A stretch of 64,000 bases of DNA from Elusimicrobiota bacterium (GCA_016209035.1 JACQWX010000058.1:1-64000), one strand, 5' to 3'; numbered from the stretch's first letter, positions 17,197 to 26,189 are shown. A program made the numbers and translations. The notes: generated by a model from the sequence alone, not told the origin.

Positions 17197-18374
17197 GGCA
17201 GCGCCAAGAATCCTCTCAGCGTGTATTTCGTGCTCGGCTCCCGGAGCCTCTCGAGCTCTTTGAGCGCGAAGCCGGCCCGGGCGGCCAATATACCAAACGA
17301 GGCGGCGCTGAAGATATGATGATGCTCGATGAAGAACTCCTCGCGGCCGGGCCCCCCGGCCGCGGCAGCCTCGGCATCTGGAAGCTCCACATAGACGAAG
17401 CCGTCTTTATTGAGGAAGCTCCTCGCCCGCGCCAGCATGGCCACCGGATCCTCCACGTGCTCCAGGACCTTGTTGAAGCTCACCGCATCGTAGCGGCCGA
17501 AAGGCTTCACCTTCATGAAATCCGCGGCCACGGCTTTAACGCCGACCACGTCCCGGGCGTGCTTCGCAGCCCGGGGATCGGGATCCAGCGCCGCGCAGAC
17601 CCAGCCCGCCTTCTTCATGCCGCGCAGGAAGACGCACAAGCCCGACCCCACGTCCAGGATGCACCGATGTCTTCGCGGACCGCCCCGGCGGTCCGCGAAA
17701 GCGCGGACCGCGCGCACTCTGCCCGCGTTGTCAGACTTCGTCCGACGAAGTCGGACGATCTTCCTGAAGGCGCTGCGCATGCCGTCGGAGCCGTAGGTGG
17801 CATCCACATAGCCTCCGCCGTAGATTCCTTCCATTCTCATCGCGTGGACTGAAATGCAATGCCCGCAGACCGAGCAGCGCAGGACGTCCCGGAGATACTT
17901 GCCGCCCGAGAACCGGAACCCGGTCTCCCCCGCGGGGGGAGAGGAATAGTGGAACAGCGGGTCGAACGACCTCGATCCGCACAGACATGCGGGCAGATCC
18001 CGTTGATCGGCCCGTCCGGCGAGTCTCTCCAATGTCTCCTTCCCGTCCAGCCAGGCCGCCAGGCCCTGTCCCGTCTCCCTGAGGTACCTTCTGAATTCCT
18101 TCACCTTGTCTTTCATCACCAGCATCACGTAGAAGGTGGCGTCATAGCTCTTGACCAATGCGGCCTTGAGGCCGTACCGGCCGAGCCTGCGGTTGAGCGA
18201 AGGCATGGCGTAGTAGCCGAAGTCCTTGCGGGTCACGTCGTACTGCGTGCCTTCCGCCCTGAAGGTCACGATCTCGTCCGGCGCGAGCTCGATCTTGGCG
18301 CATTCCTTGAGCTTGATCGCGCCGTCCGCGCCCACGCCGAAGACCCGGGGCGGCCGGGTGGGGATGAATCTCAT
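17193..18374 (-). CDS. methyltransferase with N-terminal extension and zinc-binding Cys pairs
   Basis: A 393-residue protein. Residues about 1-125 have no clear family. Next come two Cys pairs (CLCGSRSF and CSVCGHCIS), then a class I SAM domain (CILDVGSGLCVFLRG, NKVLEHVEDPVAML, VYVELPDAE). The closing HHHIFSAASF resembles sugar O- or C-methyltransferases of polysaccharide loci. The stretch between the zinc region and the SAM domain is encoded by two perfect DNA hairpins (17672-17699 and 17734-17752), which look like inserted palindromic elements that keep the frame. ATGA overlap links it to the next methyltransferase. Confidence 0.68.
   Translation of the reverse strand: MRFIPTRPPRVFGVGADGAIKLKECAKIELAPDEIVTFRAEGTQYDVTRKDFGYYAMPSLNRRLGRYGLKAALVKSYDATFYVMLVMKDKVKEFRRYLRETGQGLAAWLDGKETLERLAGRADQRDLPACLCGSRSFDPLFHYSSPPAGETGFRFSGGKYLRDVLRCSVCGHCISVHAMRMEGIYGGGYVDATYGSDGMRSAFRKIVRLRRTKSDNAGRVRAVRAFADRRGGPRRHRCILDVGSGLCVFLRGMKKAGWVCAALDPDPRAAKHARDVVGVKAVAADFMKVKPFGRYDAVSFNKVLEHVEDPVAMLARARSFLNKDGFVYVELPDAEAAAAGGPGREEFFIEHHHIFSAASFGILAARAGFALKELERLREPSTKYTLRGFLALP
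17672..17699. repeat. perfect 13-bp stem hairpin inside a CDS
   Basis: TTCGCGGACCGCC (17672-17684) and its reverse complement (17687-17699) are separated by two bases. A second hairpin with 8-bp stems lies at 17734-17752. Both are inside the methyltransferase gene and read through in frame. Confidence 0.6.
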
Positions 18375-18376
18375 GT

Positions 18377-18405
18377 CACTTCCCTCCCCCGCGGGGAGGG
18401 AAGTG
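18377..18405. repeat. 13-bp stem palindrome between genes
   Basis: CACTTCCCTCCCC, loop CGC, then the exact reverse complement. It fills most of the 52-base gap between the methyltransferase start and the amidotransferase stop. It has the same stem length and C-rich/NGC/G-rich plan as the palindrome at 24323-24351. No T-run follows, so it is more likely a dispersed repeat than a terminator. Confidence 0.55.
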
Positions 18406-18426
18406 GAAGTGGGGGCCGATGCCGCC

Positions 18427-19554
18427 TCATACAGTCTTCCTCCATGTCCAATCCGGAATCAAGAACCCGGGAATCGTCCATCTTCCCTTCACCCTCTTCC
18501 AGATCTCCCTGTTGCGGAATCTCTCGCACGCTCCCGAGAACTCCCTCTCCGAGATGCCGGTGAAGGAGCAGAACCTGCGGATGTCTCCGTGCGGGGTCTC
18601 GTCGCCCTTCTTGCGCAGAGCCGCGATCGCTTCATCGCGGGTCATGCGGCCGTTGCGGATCTCGAGGGAGAGGTTGTCGAAGCTGCGCGTGAACCCGAAT
18701 TTGTGCCACTTGAGATGATGGTGCACGGAGATGAAGTCGTCGTCGATGTCGGCGAAGTCGTAGACGCCGGTCTTGGGTCCTGTTCCCGCCCTGAAGCCGT
18801 GCCTGCGGGCGACCTGGCAGGTCTTCAACGGGTCCCAGGGGAAGTAGTAGCCCAGGAAGACCGCCCGGACCCCCGCCCTTGAGAGCTGCGCCGGCGTCGG
18901 GCCGAAGTAGGGCGCGAGGTCCTTGGCCGTCAGGCCTCCCTTGCCGACCCAGTCCCGCGCCTTCGTGCCGTGCGTGACGCCGTACTTCCGGATCCACCGC
19001 TCATCGAGGGCGAAGCCCCGGGATTCCTCGCGGGTCCCCCCGTACTCGAAGGCCGAGTTCTCGCCCCAGACCACGAGCGGGACGCGGAGCGCGGCCGCGA
19101 TCCGCAAGGGGACGTTGAAGATCGCCATGTGCATGGGGATGGCGGAGCTTCCGCACCTCAAGAAGACCTCACGGGCGAACCGGCGCTCCACCTCCAGGCT
19201 GATCGAGTAGTCGACGTGGTCCACCCCGAGCCGGACCAGATTCTCCAGGTTGGCCCTGCCGATCTCGGTGCGAGCCGGCGGCTTCCAGGTCACGGCCAGG
19301 ACCCTTAAGTCCTGCTCAAGGCAGGCAACCACCTGCCAATGGCTGTCCTTGCCTCCGCTCACCGGCACGAGGCAGTCATATCCCCGGGAGCGCGTCTTGG
19401 CTCGGGCGACGACTTTCCGGAAAGCCCGCTTGCGGGCTTCCCAATCGATGGTCGCGCGGGAGGCGTGCATCGCGCAAGCATTGCATATTCCACCGGGACC
19501 AATCGTGAGATTGGGCCTGGTGTCAGGCAAGACGCATCGAGCGCAGTATCTCAC
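18427..19554 (-). CDS. N-acetyl sugar amidotransferase (WbpG family), copy 1
   Basis: A 375-residue protein with Cys pairs at the N-terminus (YCARCVLPDTRP; CNACAMH) and the ATP-pyrophosphatase loop PVSGGKDSHW near residue 66, followed by family blocks VVWGENSAFEYGG and FLGYYFPWDP. WbpG-type enzymes use ammonia from a HisH-HisF pair to turn an N-acetyl group into an acetamidino group. No hisH or hisF lies beside this copy, so it may share the pair at 33316-34747 or use the neighbouring glutaminase-containing AsnB. GTG at 19554 was chosen because GGAGGA lies just upstream and the family begins RYCxxCVLP. It shares GTGA with the asparagine synthase stop. Confidence 0.82.
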   Translation of the reverse strand: MRYCARCVLPDTRPNLTIGPGGICNACAMHASRATIDWEARKRAFRKVVARAKTRSRGYDCLVPVSGGKDSHWQVVACLEQDLRVLAVTWKPPARTEIGRANLENLVRLGVDHVDYSISLEVERRFAREVFLRCGSSAIPMHMAIFNVPLRIAAALRVPLVVWGENSAFEYGGTREESRGFALDERWIRKYGVTHGTKARDWVGKGGLTAKDLAPYFGPTPAQLSRAGVRAVFLGYYFPWDPLKTCQVARRHGFRAGTGPKTGVYDFADIDDDFISVHHHLKWHKFGFTRSFDNLSLEIRNGRMTRDEAIAALRKKGDETPHGDIRRFCSFTGISEREFSGACERFRNREIWKRVKGRWTIPGFLIPDWTWRKTV

Positions 19555-21380
19555 GAGAATTCCTCCAGGAACATCTTGGCGCACAGAAAATTGAAAAGGA
19601 ATTTGCTTTCGGAATTCGGCAAATCCGGCCGATCCAACAACGCCGCGATTCTCTCGCGCTTGACGTGCTCGAATATTGGGCTCTCCTTGAGGACCTCGGC
19701 GCGCACCGCCGGGTCCTTGACATCCAGGAAGGAGAAGATGGGGGCGTTGAACCCCACCTTTCGCCTGCTCTCCAGGACCGCCGCGGGCACGATGCCCTTC
19801 ATGGCGTCTCGCAGGACCGCCTTGGCCCTGCCGTCCTGGATGAGATGCCTCGACGGGATCGTGTTGCAGAAGTCGAACAGCGGCCGGTCCAGGAACGGGG
19901 AGCGGTTCTCGATCGAGTAATACATGGAGTTCAGGTCGTCCTCGTGCAGGATGACCGGGACCGCCTCGTGGAAGAGCTCGTTGAGCATGCGGTTTCGCAG
20001 GAGGCTGTCCGTAAACCGGGTCTCGGAGAAAGGCTCCGACCACGGAGAACGCAGATAGGACGCGAATCCCGCGGCGTCGAGGTAGATATGTTCTCTCATC
20101 CCTGGATTCTTGATGAAGGCCGCGGGATCGCGGAGATAGGGGTTGCGCACCAACGGCTTGATATGACGCTCCCACGCCGCCCGGGAGGCGGCGTGGAGAG
20201 TCGGCTCGCCGCGGACCTCGTAGAGATAGGCCAGGTGATGGTCGTAGTACCCGGTGAAGAGCTCGTCCGCCGCCGAGCCCGAGACCGAGATGCGGTAGCC
20301 GTGGGACGCCACCGCCTCCATCAGGAGCCAATGCGCGTAGTAGGTGATGGTGAAGACCGGGGCGTCGTGGCAGCGGACCAGCTCCCTCAATCTGGGGAGG
20401 AACTCCTTGGTCTGGACCGGGATCGGCGTGTGCCTGATGCCGAGCTCCCGGACGGAGGCCTCCACCAGGTCGCTCTCCTCGTAGCGGGCGTCGGTGTTGA
20501 CGATGGTGAACCCGTGCACGTCGTACTTGAAGACCCTCTTGGCGGTCGCGATGAGCGAGTTGGAGTCCACCCCCCCGCTCATGCAGAAAGCGAGCGGCAA
20601 GTCCGCGCGCAGGCGCAGCTCCACGGCCTTGATGATCCTCTCCCGGGCGCCCGCCACCGCGGCCTCGCAGGTCATGCTGTCCTCCGGCCGATAGGCCGGA
20701 GTCCAATACCGCCATCGCGTCTCCGAGCCCTCCGGCCCGATCCGCAGACAGGTGGCCGCCGGCAGTTCCTCCAATCCCTCGTAGAAGGTATGTCTCTCCT
20801 TGTAGAGGGCCTTGTAGCCGTTGACCAGGTATCGGCAGAGCTGGTCGATGTTCGGCTTGAGCTTCTGGCCCAAAAGCGCCCCAAGGAACTTCACCTCGGA
20901 CGCGAAGTAGAGGCCGGTCTCGTCACGATGGAGATAGAGGGGCTTCTCGCCGAACCGGTCGCGGCAGAGGTGGAGACTCCCGTCCGCCTCGTCATAGACC
21001 GCGAAGGCCCACATGCCCTCGCACCGGTCGAGGACCCCAGGTCCTTCCAGGCCCCAGGCCTTCAAGAAGACCTCCGTGTCGGATGTCGAGGTGAAGGACC
21101 CCGCCCGCTCCCTGATGGACTCCTTCACCTCGACATAATTGTAGAGCTCGCCGTTCAGGATCATCCAGCGCGAGCCCTCCCGGAACGGCTGGTTGGCGCG
21201 CTCGGCGAGGTCGATGATCTTGAGCCGGCTGTGCAGAAAGTAGACGTGCCTGCCCGAGGGACCGGCCCAATGCCGGGACGCGCGGTGGTCCGGCCCCCGT
21301 CTGTTCATCAGGGAAAGGGCCGCGTCGAGCCTTTCGGGCTCGATGACGCGAGAGCCGAAATACCCCGCTATGCCGCACAC
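19551..21380 (-). CDS. asnB: asparagine synthase (glutamine-hydrolysing), complete
   Basis: A 609-residue class II amidotransferase. The GTG start at 21380 gives (M)CGIAGYFG, so the catalytic Cys follows the initiator as required. NRRGPDHR, NGELYNYVEVK and CRDRFGEKPLY are the glutaminase blocks. SGGVDSNSL near 267 is the PP-loop, and SGSAADELFTGYYDHH belongs to the synthetase domain. In glycan loci AsnB-type proteins often amidate a sugar carboxylate or supply ammonia. It differs from the Cys-less homologue at 14583-16442 in the same operon. It overlaps the acetyltransferase gene by 13 bases and shares GTGA with wbpG copy 1. Confidence 0.88.
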   Translation of the reverse strand: MCGIAGYFGSRVIEPERLDAALSLMNRRGPDHRASRHWAGPSGRHVYFLHSRLKIIDLAERANQPFREGSRWMILNGELYNYVEVKESIRERAGSFTSTSDTEVFLKAWGLEGPGVLDRCEGMWAFAVYDEADGSLHLCRDRFGEKPLYLHRDETGLYFASEVKFLGALLGQKLKPNIDQLCRYLVNGYKALYKERHTFYEGLEELPAATCLRIGPEGSETRWRYWTPAYRPEDSMTCEAAVAGARERIIKAVELRLRADLPLAFCMSGGVDSNSLIATAKRVFKYDVHGFTIVNTDARYEESDLVEASVRELGIRHTPIPVQTKEFLPRLRELVRCHDAPVFTITYYAHWLLMEAVASHGYRISVSGSAADELFTGYYDHHLAYLYEVRGEPTLHAASRAAWERHIKPLVRNPYLRDPAAFIKNPGMREHIYLDAAGFASYLRSPWSEPFSETRFTDSLLRNRMLNELFHEAVPVILHEDDLNSMYYSIENRSPFLDRPLFDFCNTIPSRHLIQDGRAKAVLRDAMKGIVPAAVLESRRKVGFNAPIFSFLDVKDPAVRAEVLKESPIFEHVKRERIAALLDRPDLPNSESKFLFNFLCAKMFLEEFS

Positions 21381-22111
21381 AGGTGCTTGTGAAGGACGTA
21401 CGCCGTCTTGCAGACCTGGAACCCGCAGCTCTCGTAGAGCCTCATGGAGGGGACGTTCGCGGCCTGCGTGCCGACTAGGAGGTCGTCGCACTTCCCGCGG
21501 AACTCGTTGACAAAGAAGCGCGTCAGCGACTTTCCGATGCCCTTGCCCTGCGCGGATGACGCCACCCCGATGAGGTCGATGACGCCGACCTTCCTCCCTG
21601 CCTCCTCCGCCGCGATGACCGCGAGGAACCCCGCCGGCTTGCCGTCGGCCTTGGCGACGTAGAGGCCGTTCCCCCGCTTGCCGCGGACGTAGTTTTCGAT
21701 CCACTCCGCCTTGATGCGATGGGCGAGTTCGGGGGAAACCAGGGGGTCGAGGTGGAACCGCGAGTACTTGAAGCATGAGCCCGCGATGGCGACCGCCCCC
21801 CTAGCTAGGTCGCCGTCGCACTCGACTTTCGCCACCTCGCAACCCGAAGGCGGCAGGGCCGGGAGCTTGACCGACCGGTTGAAGGTGACATTGACATCCA
21901 CGGTGAAGAAACCCGCCTCGTTGAGGCGGCACACCGCGCCCACGGCCTGCGTCGGGACCTTGGCATAGTAGAAAGCCTTCTTGAGCCCGCCCCGGTGCTC
22001 CACCAGGGCCTTCAGATCCCCTGCGGAGAAAGCCTCCCACGGCGCTGACAGCCGAAACGCGCCGTGTCCGAAGAAGCCCGAGAGCCAGCTGTCTTCCGCG
22101 ATCTCGAGCAC
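21368..22111 (-). CDS. GNAT-family N-acetyltransferase (WecD-like)
   Basis: A 247-residue protein whose C-terminal GNAT fold is clear: VIDLIGVASSAQGKGIGKSL binds acetyl-CoA and NVPSMRLYESCGF is the last motif. The long N-terminal half with SRFHLDPLVSPELAHRIKAEW resembles WecD, which acetylates the 4-amino group of dTDP-4-amino-4,6-dideoxygalactose. Placement directly after an aminotransferase and an epimerase gene supports N-acetylation of an amino sugar nucleotide. It could also provide the missing LegH-type step, though that enzyme is usually of another family. Confidence 0.72.
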   Translation of the reverse strand: MLEIAEDSWLSGFFGHGAFRLSAPWEAFSAGDLKALVEHRGGLKKAFYYAKVPTQAVGAVCRLNEAGFFTVDVNVTFNRSVKLPALPPSGCEVAKVECDGDLARGAVAIAGSCFKYSRFHLDPLVSPELAHRIKAEWIENYVRGKRGNGLYVAKADGKPAGFLAVIAAEEAGRKVGVIDLIGVASSAQGKGIGKSLTRFFVNEFRGKCDDLLVGTQAANVPSMRLYESCGFQVCKTAYVLHKHLCAA

Positions 22112-22114
22112 CGC

Positions 22115-23170
22115 CTAATTCCCCCCTTTCCCCGGCATTGCGCCTGGAACGGCGCCGCCGCTAGCGAAACCCCGGTACCACTCGATGTACCGGGCGAAGC
22201 CCTTTTCGATGGGGAACTGGGGGTTGTAGCCGAGGAGCCTGCGCGCCTTCTCCACGGAGAGCGTTCCGCGCAACGGCATCAGCTCGTCGCGCTTCACGAA
22301 TTCGACGCCGATGCCGGGGAAGCTCCGGCGGACGATGTCCGCCAGCTCCTTGATGGGCCTTGAGTCGCCGTAGGTCATGTTGAATATCTGGTTGTGGGCC
22401 GCCGGGTTCTCCATGGCCAGGCACACGCCCTCCACCAGGTCGTCGATGTAGGTGAAGTCGAGCTTCTCCGAGCCGTCGCCGTCGATGCGGAGTTTTCCCC
22501 CCTTCAGGGCGGTCTCGATGTACACCTGTCCGACGCGGCGGCTCACGCACCGCGGGCCGTAGAGCGCAGATGGCCTGAGGATGGTGTAGGTCAGGCCGAA
22601 GACCTGCTGGTAGGCGATGACGATCCTTTCCCCCGCCACCTTGAGCGCCCCGTAGATGCCCATGGGATTGAGCGGGTGCTCCTCGGCCACCTCGGGCGTC
22701 AGGAAGTTGCCGTAGGCCATGCTGGAGGAGAAGAAGATGAACTGCTCGACGCCCGTGCCCCGGGCGTAGTCCAGCGCGTTCTCGAGGGTCCTGAGGCTGT
22801 GGTCGAAGGTGCTGAAGGGGTCTTTGTTGGACTTGCCCGCGTGCGAGACCGCGGCCAGGTGCACGATCACCTGCGGCTTGATCTGACCCAGGATCCGGGA
22901 GATGGCGTGGTAATCCCTTGCGTCCACGGGATGGAGCGGGACCCCGGACTTGCGGATCAGGTCGAGCCGTTCGTTGAGCATGCGCAGATAGAGGTCGCGG
23001 TCGACCGAGCCCTGGAACTCGGAGGCGAAGGAGAGCAGGTTGTTGACCTGGAGGCTGTCGATGACGTCCACGACCGCGCCCCGGGCGATGAGCGCCAGGG
23101 CCAGGTGGTGGCCGATGAAGCCCGCCCCTCCGATCAAGGCGACCTTGCAGCCCTTGAGATCCCTGTTCAT
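22115..23170 (-). CDS. NAD-dependent nucleotide-sugar epimerase/dehydratase
   Basis: A 351-residue extended short-chain dehydrogenase. KVALIGGAGFIGHHLALAL is the NAD-binding start, HLAAVSHAG the active-site loop, SSSMAYG the Ser region, and YGALKVAGE the catalytic Tyr-x-x-x-Lys. It probably epimerises or dehydrates an NDP-hexose. ATGA overlap with the aminotransferase gene and a three-base gap to the acetyltransferase gene suggest a three-step route to an N-acetylated amino sugar. Confidence 0.82.
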   Translation of the reverse strand: MNRDLKGCKVALIGGAGFIGHHLALALIARGAVVDVIDSLQVNNLLSFASEFQGSVDRDLYLRMLNERLDLIRKSGVPLHPVDARDYHAISRILGQIKPQVIVHLAAVSHAGKSNKDPFSTFDHSLRTLENALDYARGTGVEQFIFFSSSMAYGNFLTPEVAEEHPLNPMGIYGALKVAGERIVIAYQQVFGLTYTILRPSALYGPRCVSRRVGQVYIETALKGGKLRIDGDGSEKLDFTYIDDLVEGVCLAMENPAAHNQIFNMTYGDSRPIKELADIVRRSFPGIGVEFVKRDELMPLRGTLSVEKARRLLGYNPQFPIEKGFARYIEWYRGFASGGAVPGAMPGKGGN

Positions 23171-24375
23171 GAAGCCTCCTTGACCGCGGCCTTGAATTCG
23201 TCCACGATGCGCGGCATGTCGCCCGTCTCGATGTGAGGGCCGACCGGCAGCGCGATGCCGCAGTCGCTGATCTTCTCGGCATGCTGGAACGACCCCGGTG
23301 AATAGCCGTACTTCTTCCGGTAGTACGCCATGCGCGGGACGGGCTGGGGATAGTAGATGCTGGTGCCCACGCCGCGGGCGTTCAAGGCGGCCACGATCTC
23401 CCCCCGCCGCTTGGACAGGGGGCCTTCGAGCACGACTTCCAGGCAGTAGTGGCTGTTCTTGGCCCGGGCGTCGTGGCTGTCGAGCACCCGCACGTCCTTG
23501 ACCTTGGAGAGGCCCGCCTTCAAGACCGCGAAGTTCTTGCGCCGGCGGTCGAGGTTCTCAGTCACTCGGCCCAACTGGGCCCGGCCCAGCGCGGCCTGGA
23601 GCTCGCTCAGCCGATAGTTCAATCCCAGGCCCGGCACGTCGTACATGCCGGGGACCGACCTCTCCGCGTGGGTGCGGTCCACCCCGAACGCCCGCAGCCT
23701 GGAGACGGCCTGCGCGACGCCCTCGTGGCGGCTGACGAACATGCCGCCCTCGCCGGTGGTGATGTGCTTGACCGGGTAGAAGGAGAAGCACCCGGCGTCG
23801 CCGAAGAGGCCGGCGTGGACGCCGTCGAACCTCGAGCCCACGGCCAGGGCGCAGTCCTCCACGACCCAGAGCCGTCTCCTCCGGGCCACCTCCATGATCG
23901 CGGGCATGTCGCACGGGATGCCCAGGAAATGCACGACCGAGATCGCCTTGGTCTTGGAGGTGAGAGCGGCCTCGACCCTCTTCGCCGTCAGGTTGCCGGT
24001 CTTGGGGTCGCAGTCCGCGAACACGGGCCGAGCTCGTACCCACTCGACCGCGTGGGCGGTGGCCGTGTGGGTCTGGGCCGGGACGATCACCTCGTCGCCG
24101 GGCCCCAGGCCGAAGTGGAGGTAAGCCAGGTGCAGGGCGGCCATGCAGGAGCTGGTGGAGACGCAGTGGGCCGCCCCTCCAGACGCGGGGACGCCCAGGA
24201 AGGCCGCGAACTCGGCCTCGAAGGCCTTGCACTGCGGGCCGTGGGTCAGGATGTGGCCTTTCAGGACCCCGAGCACGGCATCGCGCTCAACATCGGTGAT
24301 CCAGGGCCGGGCGAATGGGATTTGCTCGCCCCCCCTGCGGGGGGGCGAGCAGCGGGGGGGCACTTGCTGTTTCAT
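23167..24375 (-). CDS. DegT/DnrJ/EryC1 sugar aminotransferase
   Basis: A 402-residue PLP enzyme of the nucleotide-sugar aminotransferase family. QTHTATAHAVEWVRARPVF is followed by VEDCALAVGSRFDG and the PLP Lys203 in FYPVKHITTGEGG; YRLSELQAALGRAQL follows. It converts a keto-sugar nucleotide to an amino sugar, probably on the product of the epimerase encoded next to it. Residues about 9-17 come from a perfect palindrome (24323-24351) and look like an insertion; the conserved protein begins around IPFARPWIT. The start overlaps the oxidoreductase stop (ATGA). Confidence 0.85.
   Translation of the reverse strand: MKQQVPPRCSPPRRGGEQIPFARPWITDVERDAVLGVLKGHILTHGPQCKAFEAEFAAFLGVPASGGAAHCVSTSSCMAALHLAYLHFGLGPGDEVIVPAQTHTATAHAVEWVRARPVFADCDPKTGNLTAKRVEAALTSKTKAISVVHFLGIPCDMPAIMEVARRRRLWVVEDCALAVGSRFDGVHAGLFGDAGCFSFYPVKHITTGEGGMFVSRHEGVAQAVSRLRAFGVDRTHAERSVPGMYDVPGLGLNYRLSELQAALGRAQLGRVTENLDRRRKNFAVLKAGLSKVKDVRVLDSHDARAKNSHYCLEVVLEGPLSKRRGEIVAALNARGVGTSIYYPQPVPRMAYYRKKYGYSPGSFQHAEKISDCGIALPVGPHIETGDMPRIVDEFKAAVKEAS
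24323..24351. repeat. 13-bp stem palindrome inside the DegT gene
   Basis: TGCTCGCCCCCCC, loop TGC, then the exact reverse complement, read in frame as the N-terminal leader of the aminotransferase. It has the same design as 18377-18405. Confidence 0.6.
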
Positions 24376-25370
24376 GGATACCTGATCCTCAACCCTTTTT
24401 CTTCCATCGCCTCATCCGCCGCCGAGCAGGCGCAGACCACGTCCAACTCGCGTCTTAGGTCCGGCTCAGGGTCGCGCCTCTCAAGGATCCCCTTCACGAA
24501 ATCGGCGATCAGGTCCCCCTTGGTGGCGGGCAGAGGAGATGCTTCGAGTCTCCGGACCCGAGACCCCGGGTCGCGGGACGTGTGCAGGCGCGCTCCAGCA
24601 TCGTCGTAGAGGAAGGTCGCCTTGGTCCCGAAGACGGCCAGCCGGTGCTGGTGCCGGTGCACGCAACCGAAATTCGCGGTGATGCGGCCGACCATGCCGT
24701 CGTCAAAGGAGAAGACGGCGGCCGCGTAATCCTTGTAGCGGAAGGCCGTGCCCCGGGAGGCGATGCGGTTGCCGGCCGCGGTCACCGAGATGGGTCTCCT
24801 ACCGGTCAGCCACATCATGAGGTCGACCATATGGATGCCGCCGCCCTGCATCACGGAATAGTCCTTCACGCTCAACCGCCAGCCATCGGTGATCTTATGG
24901 AGCCGGCCGTAGAGGTAGTCGCCGTCCACGGCGTAGACCTCGCCGAGCAGGCCTTCGGCCACGGCCACCTTGAGCCATCGGTAGAGCGGGGCGGCCCGGA
25001 GCACGAGGTTGGACGCCAGATGGGACTTGCCGCCCAGCTCCCACGCCCTCAAGAGCGCCCTTGCCTCGGCCAGGGACCGGCACAGGGGTTTCTCCACGAA
25101 CACGTGCTTGCCGGCCTTGAGCGCCGCCTCGGCTTGGCCGAAATGCGCGTCGTCGTAGGAGGCGATGGAGACGACGCGGACCTGCGGGTCGCGGAGGATT
25201 TCGTCGTAGGACGCCGCGACCCGCGGCCGTCCAAGGGAGCGGGCGGCCTTCTCGGCCTTGGCCCGGTCAAGATCATAGAGACTCGCAAGACGGCAGCCTG
25301 GAGCGTGCGCGTACGCGCGAGCATGGGCTTCCCCTACGCCAAGACCGACGATGGCTATTCCCAATGGCAA
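24372..25370 (-). CDS. Gfo/Idh/MocA-family oxidoreductase
   Basis: About 332 residues. GIAIVGLGVGEAHARAYAH is the NAD(P)-binding motif, VFVEKPLCRSLAEAR carries the family's EKP signature, and GGGIHMVDLMMWLTGRRP is the C-terminal substrate region. Such proteins oxidise or reduce sugar hydroxyls in nucleotide-sugar pathways (for example the 3-position of UDP-GlcNAcA), which then serve a DegT aminotransferase, exactly as here. Start codon is uncertain: only TTG codons (25370, 25364) fit the family start, and they lie in the right arm of a large inverted repeat. Confidence 0.78.
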   Translation of the reverse strand: MPLGIAIVGLGVGEAHARAYAHAPGCRLASLYDLDRAKAEKAARSLGRPRVAASYDEILRDPQVRVVSIASYDDAHFGQAEAALKAGKHVFVEKPLCRSLAEARALLRAWELGGKSHLASNLVLRAAPLYRWLKVAVAEGLLGEVYAVDGDYLYGRLHKITDGWRLSVKDYSVMQGGGIHMVDLMMWLTGRRPISVTAAGNRIASRGTAFRYKDYAAAVFSFDDGMVGRITANFGCVHRHQHRLAVFGTKATFLYDDAGARLHTSRDPGSRVRRLEASPLPATKGDLIADFVKGILERRDPEPDLRRELDVVCACSAADEAMEEKGLRIRYP

Positions 25371-25420
25371 GGAATCCGCACGGGCCCGACGAGCGGATGA
25401 TGCGCGCGGATTCCTTGCCA
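25365..25420. repeat. 15-bp inverted repeat with 26-base loop between two genes
   Basis: TGGCAAGGAATCCGC (25365-25379) and its exact reverse complement (25406-25420) enclose 26 bases. It begins directly at the stop of the cytidylyltransferase gene and ends at the start of the oxidoreductase gene, so it fills the gap. It could attenuate transcription or hide the start codon of the downstream gene. Confidence 0.55.
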
Positions 25421-26140
25421 CTAGCGTTCGATGTCCGCTCCAGCCGCTCGGCTGCCGGAGCCCTCCTGGAAACTCCATTCCGGAAGGTCTTTCAGACCTC
25501 CCGGATAGGCCTTCTCCAGCCTCGCAAGGTCCTCCGGCCGGGAAACATCCATATGCACGCGGCTCCAGGAAGGCCGCCCGGACTCGACGTTGACGATCCT
25601 GAAGGACCCGGGGTCCTCGTAGTACGCAGGCGTCACGTGCTCGCGCTGACAGGCCGGGAGCTTCCTCCGGTCGATGCCGCAGAAGGCCTCGGCGCGGATC
25701 AACTCCGCGCTCTGCCCCTTTGGGAAGGTCCTGGGGAAGACGTTCGTCGCCAAGTCCACGTCGGGACGACGAGCTAAGGCAGCCACGGCCGCGAGGATCA
25801 TCGGGTCGAGCAGAGGGCTGTCCGCGCATATCCTCAAGAAGAAATCGCATGGATGCCGGCCCAGGCACGCCCGGAAGCGTCCAAACACGTCGTCCAACGA
25901 CCCGCGGAATACCCCGACCCCCAGCGTCCGCGCATAGGACGCGAGGGGATCGTCCGAAGGCTCGGTGCTCGTGAGCACCACGATTCGGTCCCGGGGCACG
26001 ACCCTGGAAACGCTGGAGATGACGTGGGCCGCAATCGGCCGGCCCAAGAAGGGGGCCAAGACCTTCCCGGGGAACCTTCGGGAACTCATCCGGGCCTGGA
26101 TGAACGCCCGGACGAGAACGCGACGAGGCGCCGGTTTCAA
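25421..26140 (-). CDS. SpsF-type cytidylyltransferase (CMP-sugar synthetase-like)
   Basis: About 239 residues. The NTP-transferase start FIQARMSSRRFPGKVL, the DRIVVLTSTEPSDDPLASYA block and the metal-binding FFLRICADSPLLDP match spore-coat SpsF-like / CMP-sugar transferases (PtmB/LegF-like role). With neuB and neuC homologues a few genes away, it is the best candidate for activating a nonulosonic acid with CMP. The start is uncertain: no ATG or GTG fits. I chose the TTG at 26140, seven bases after a -10-like TAGAAT, so the message may be leaderless. This gene opens the next minus-strand operon. Confidence 0.72.
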   Translation of the reverse strand: MKPAPRRVLVRAFIQARMSSRRFPGKVLAPFLGRPIAAHVISSVSRVVPRDRIVVLTSTEPSDDPLASYARTLGVGVFRGSLDDVFGRFRACLGRHPCDFFLRICADSPLLDPMILAAVAALARRPDVDLATNVFPRTFPKGQSAELIRAEAFCGIDRRKLPACQREHVTPAYYEDPGSFRIVNVESGRPSWSRVHMDVSRPEDLARLEKAYPGGLKDLPEWSFQEGSGSRAAGADIER

Positions 26141-26147
26141 CCCGCAT

Positions 26148-26176
26148 ATTCTAATAAACCCGCCGCGGGTCCGCAA
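26148..26176 (-). promoter_or_regulatory. promoter of the 26140-14583 operon
   Basis: On the minus strand TTGCGG (26171-26176), a 17-base spacer and TAGAAT (26148-26153). The -10 is five of six to consensus; the -35 is weak. It lies in the only sizeable gap between two minus-strand gene runs. Confidence 0.4.
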
Positions 26177-26189
26177 TTGAAAGGGCCCC

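Noticed and set aside
18386-18405. Intergenic palindrome as a rho-independent terminator
   Set aside because: There is no T-run on either side and the gene order suggests one operon; it matches the other 13-bp-stem repeats.
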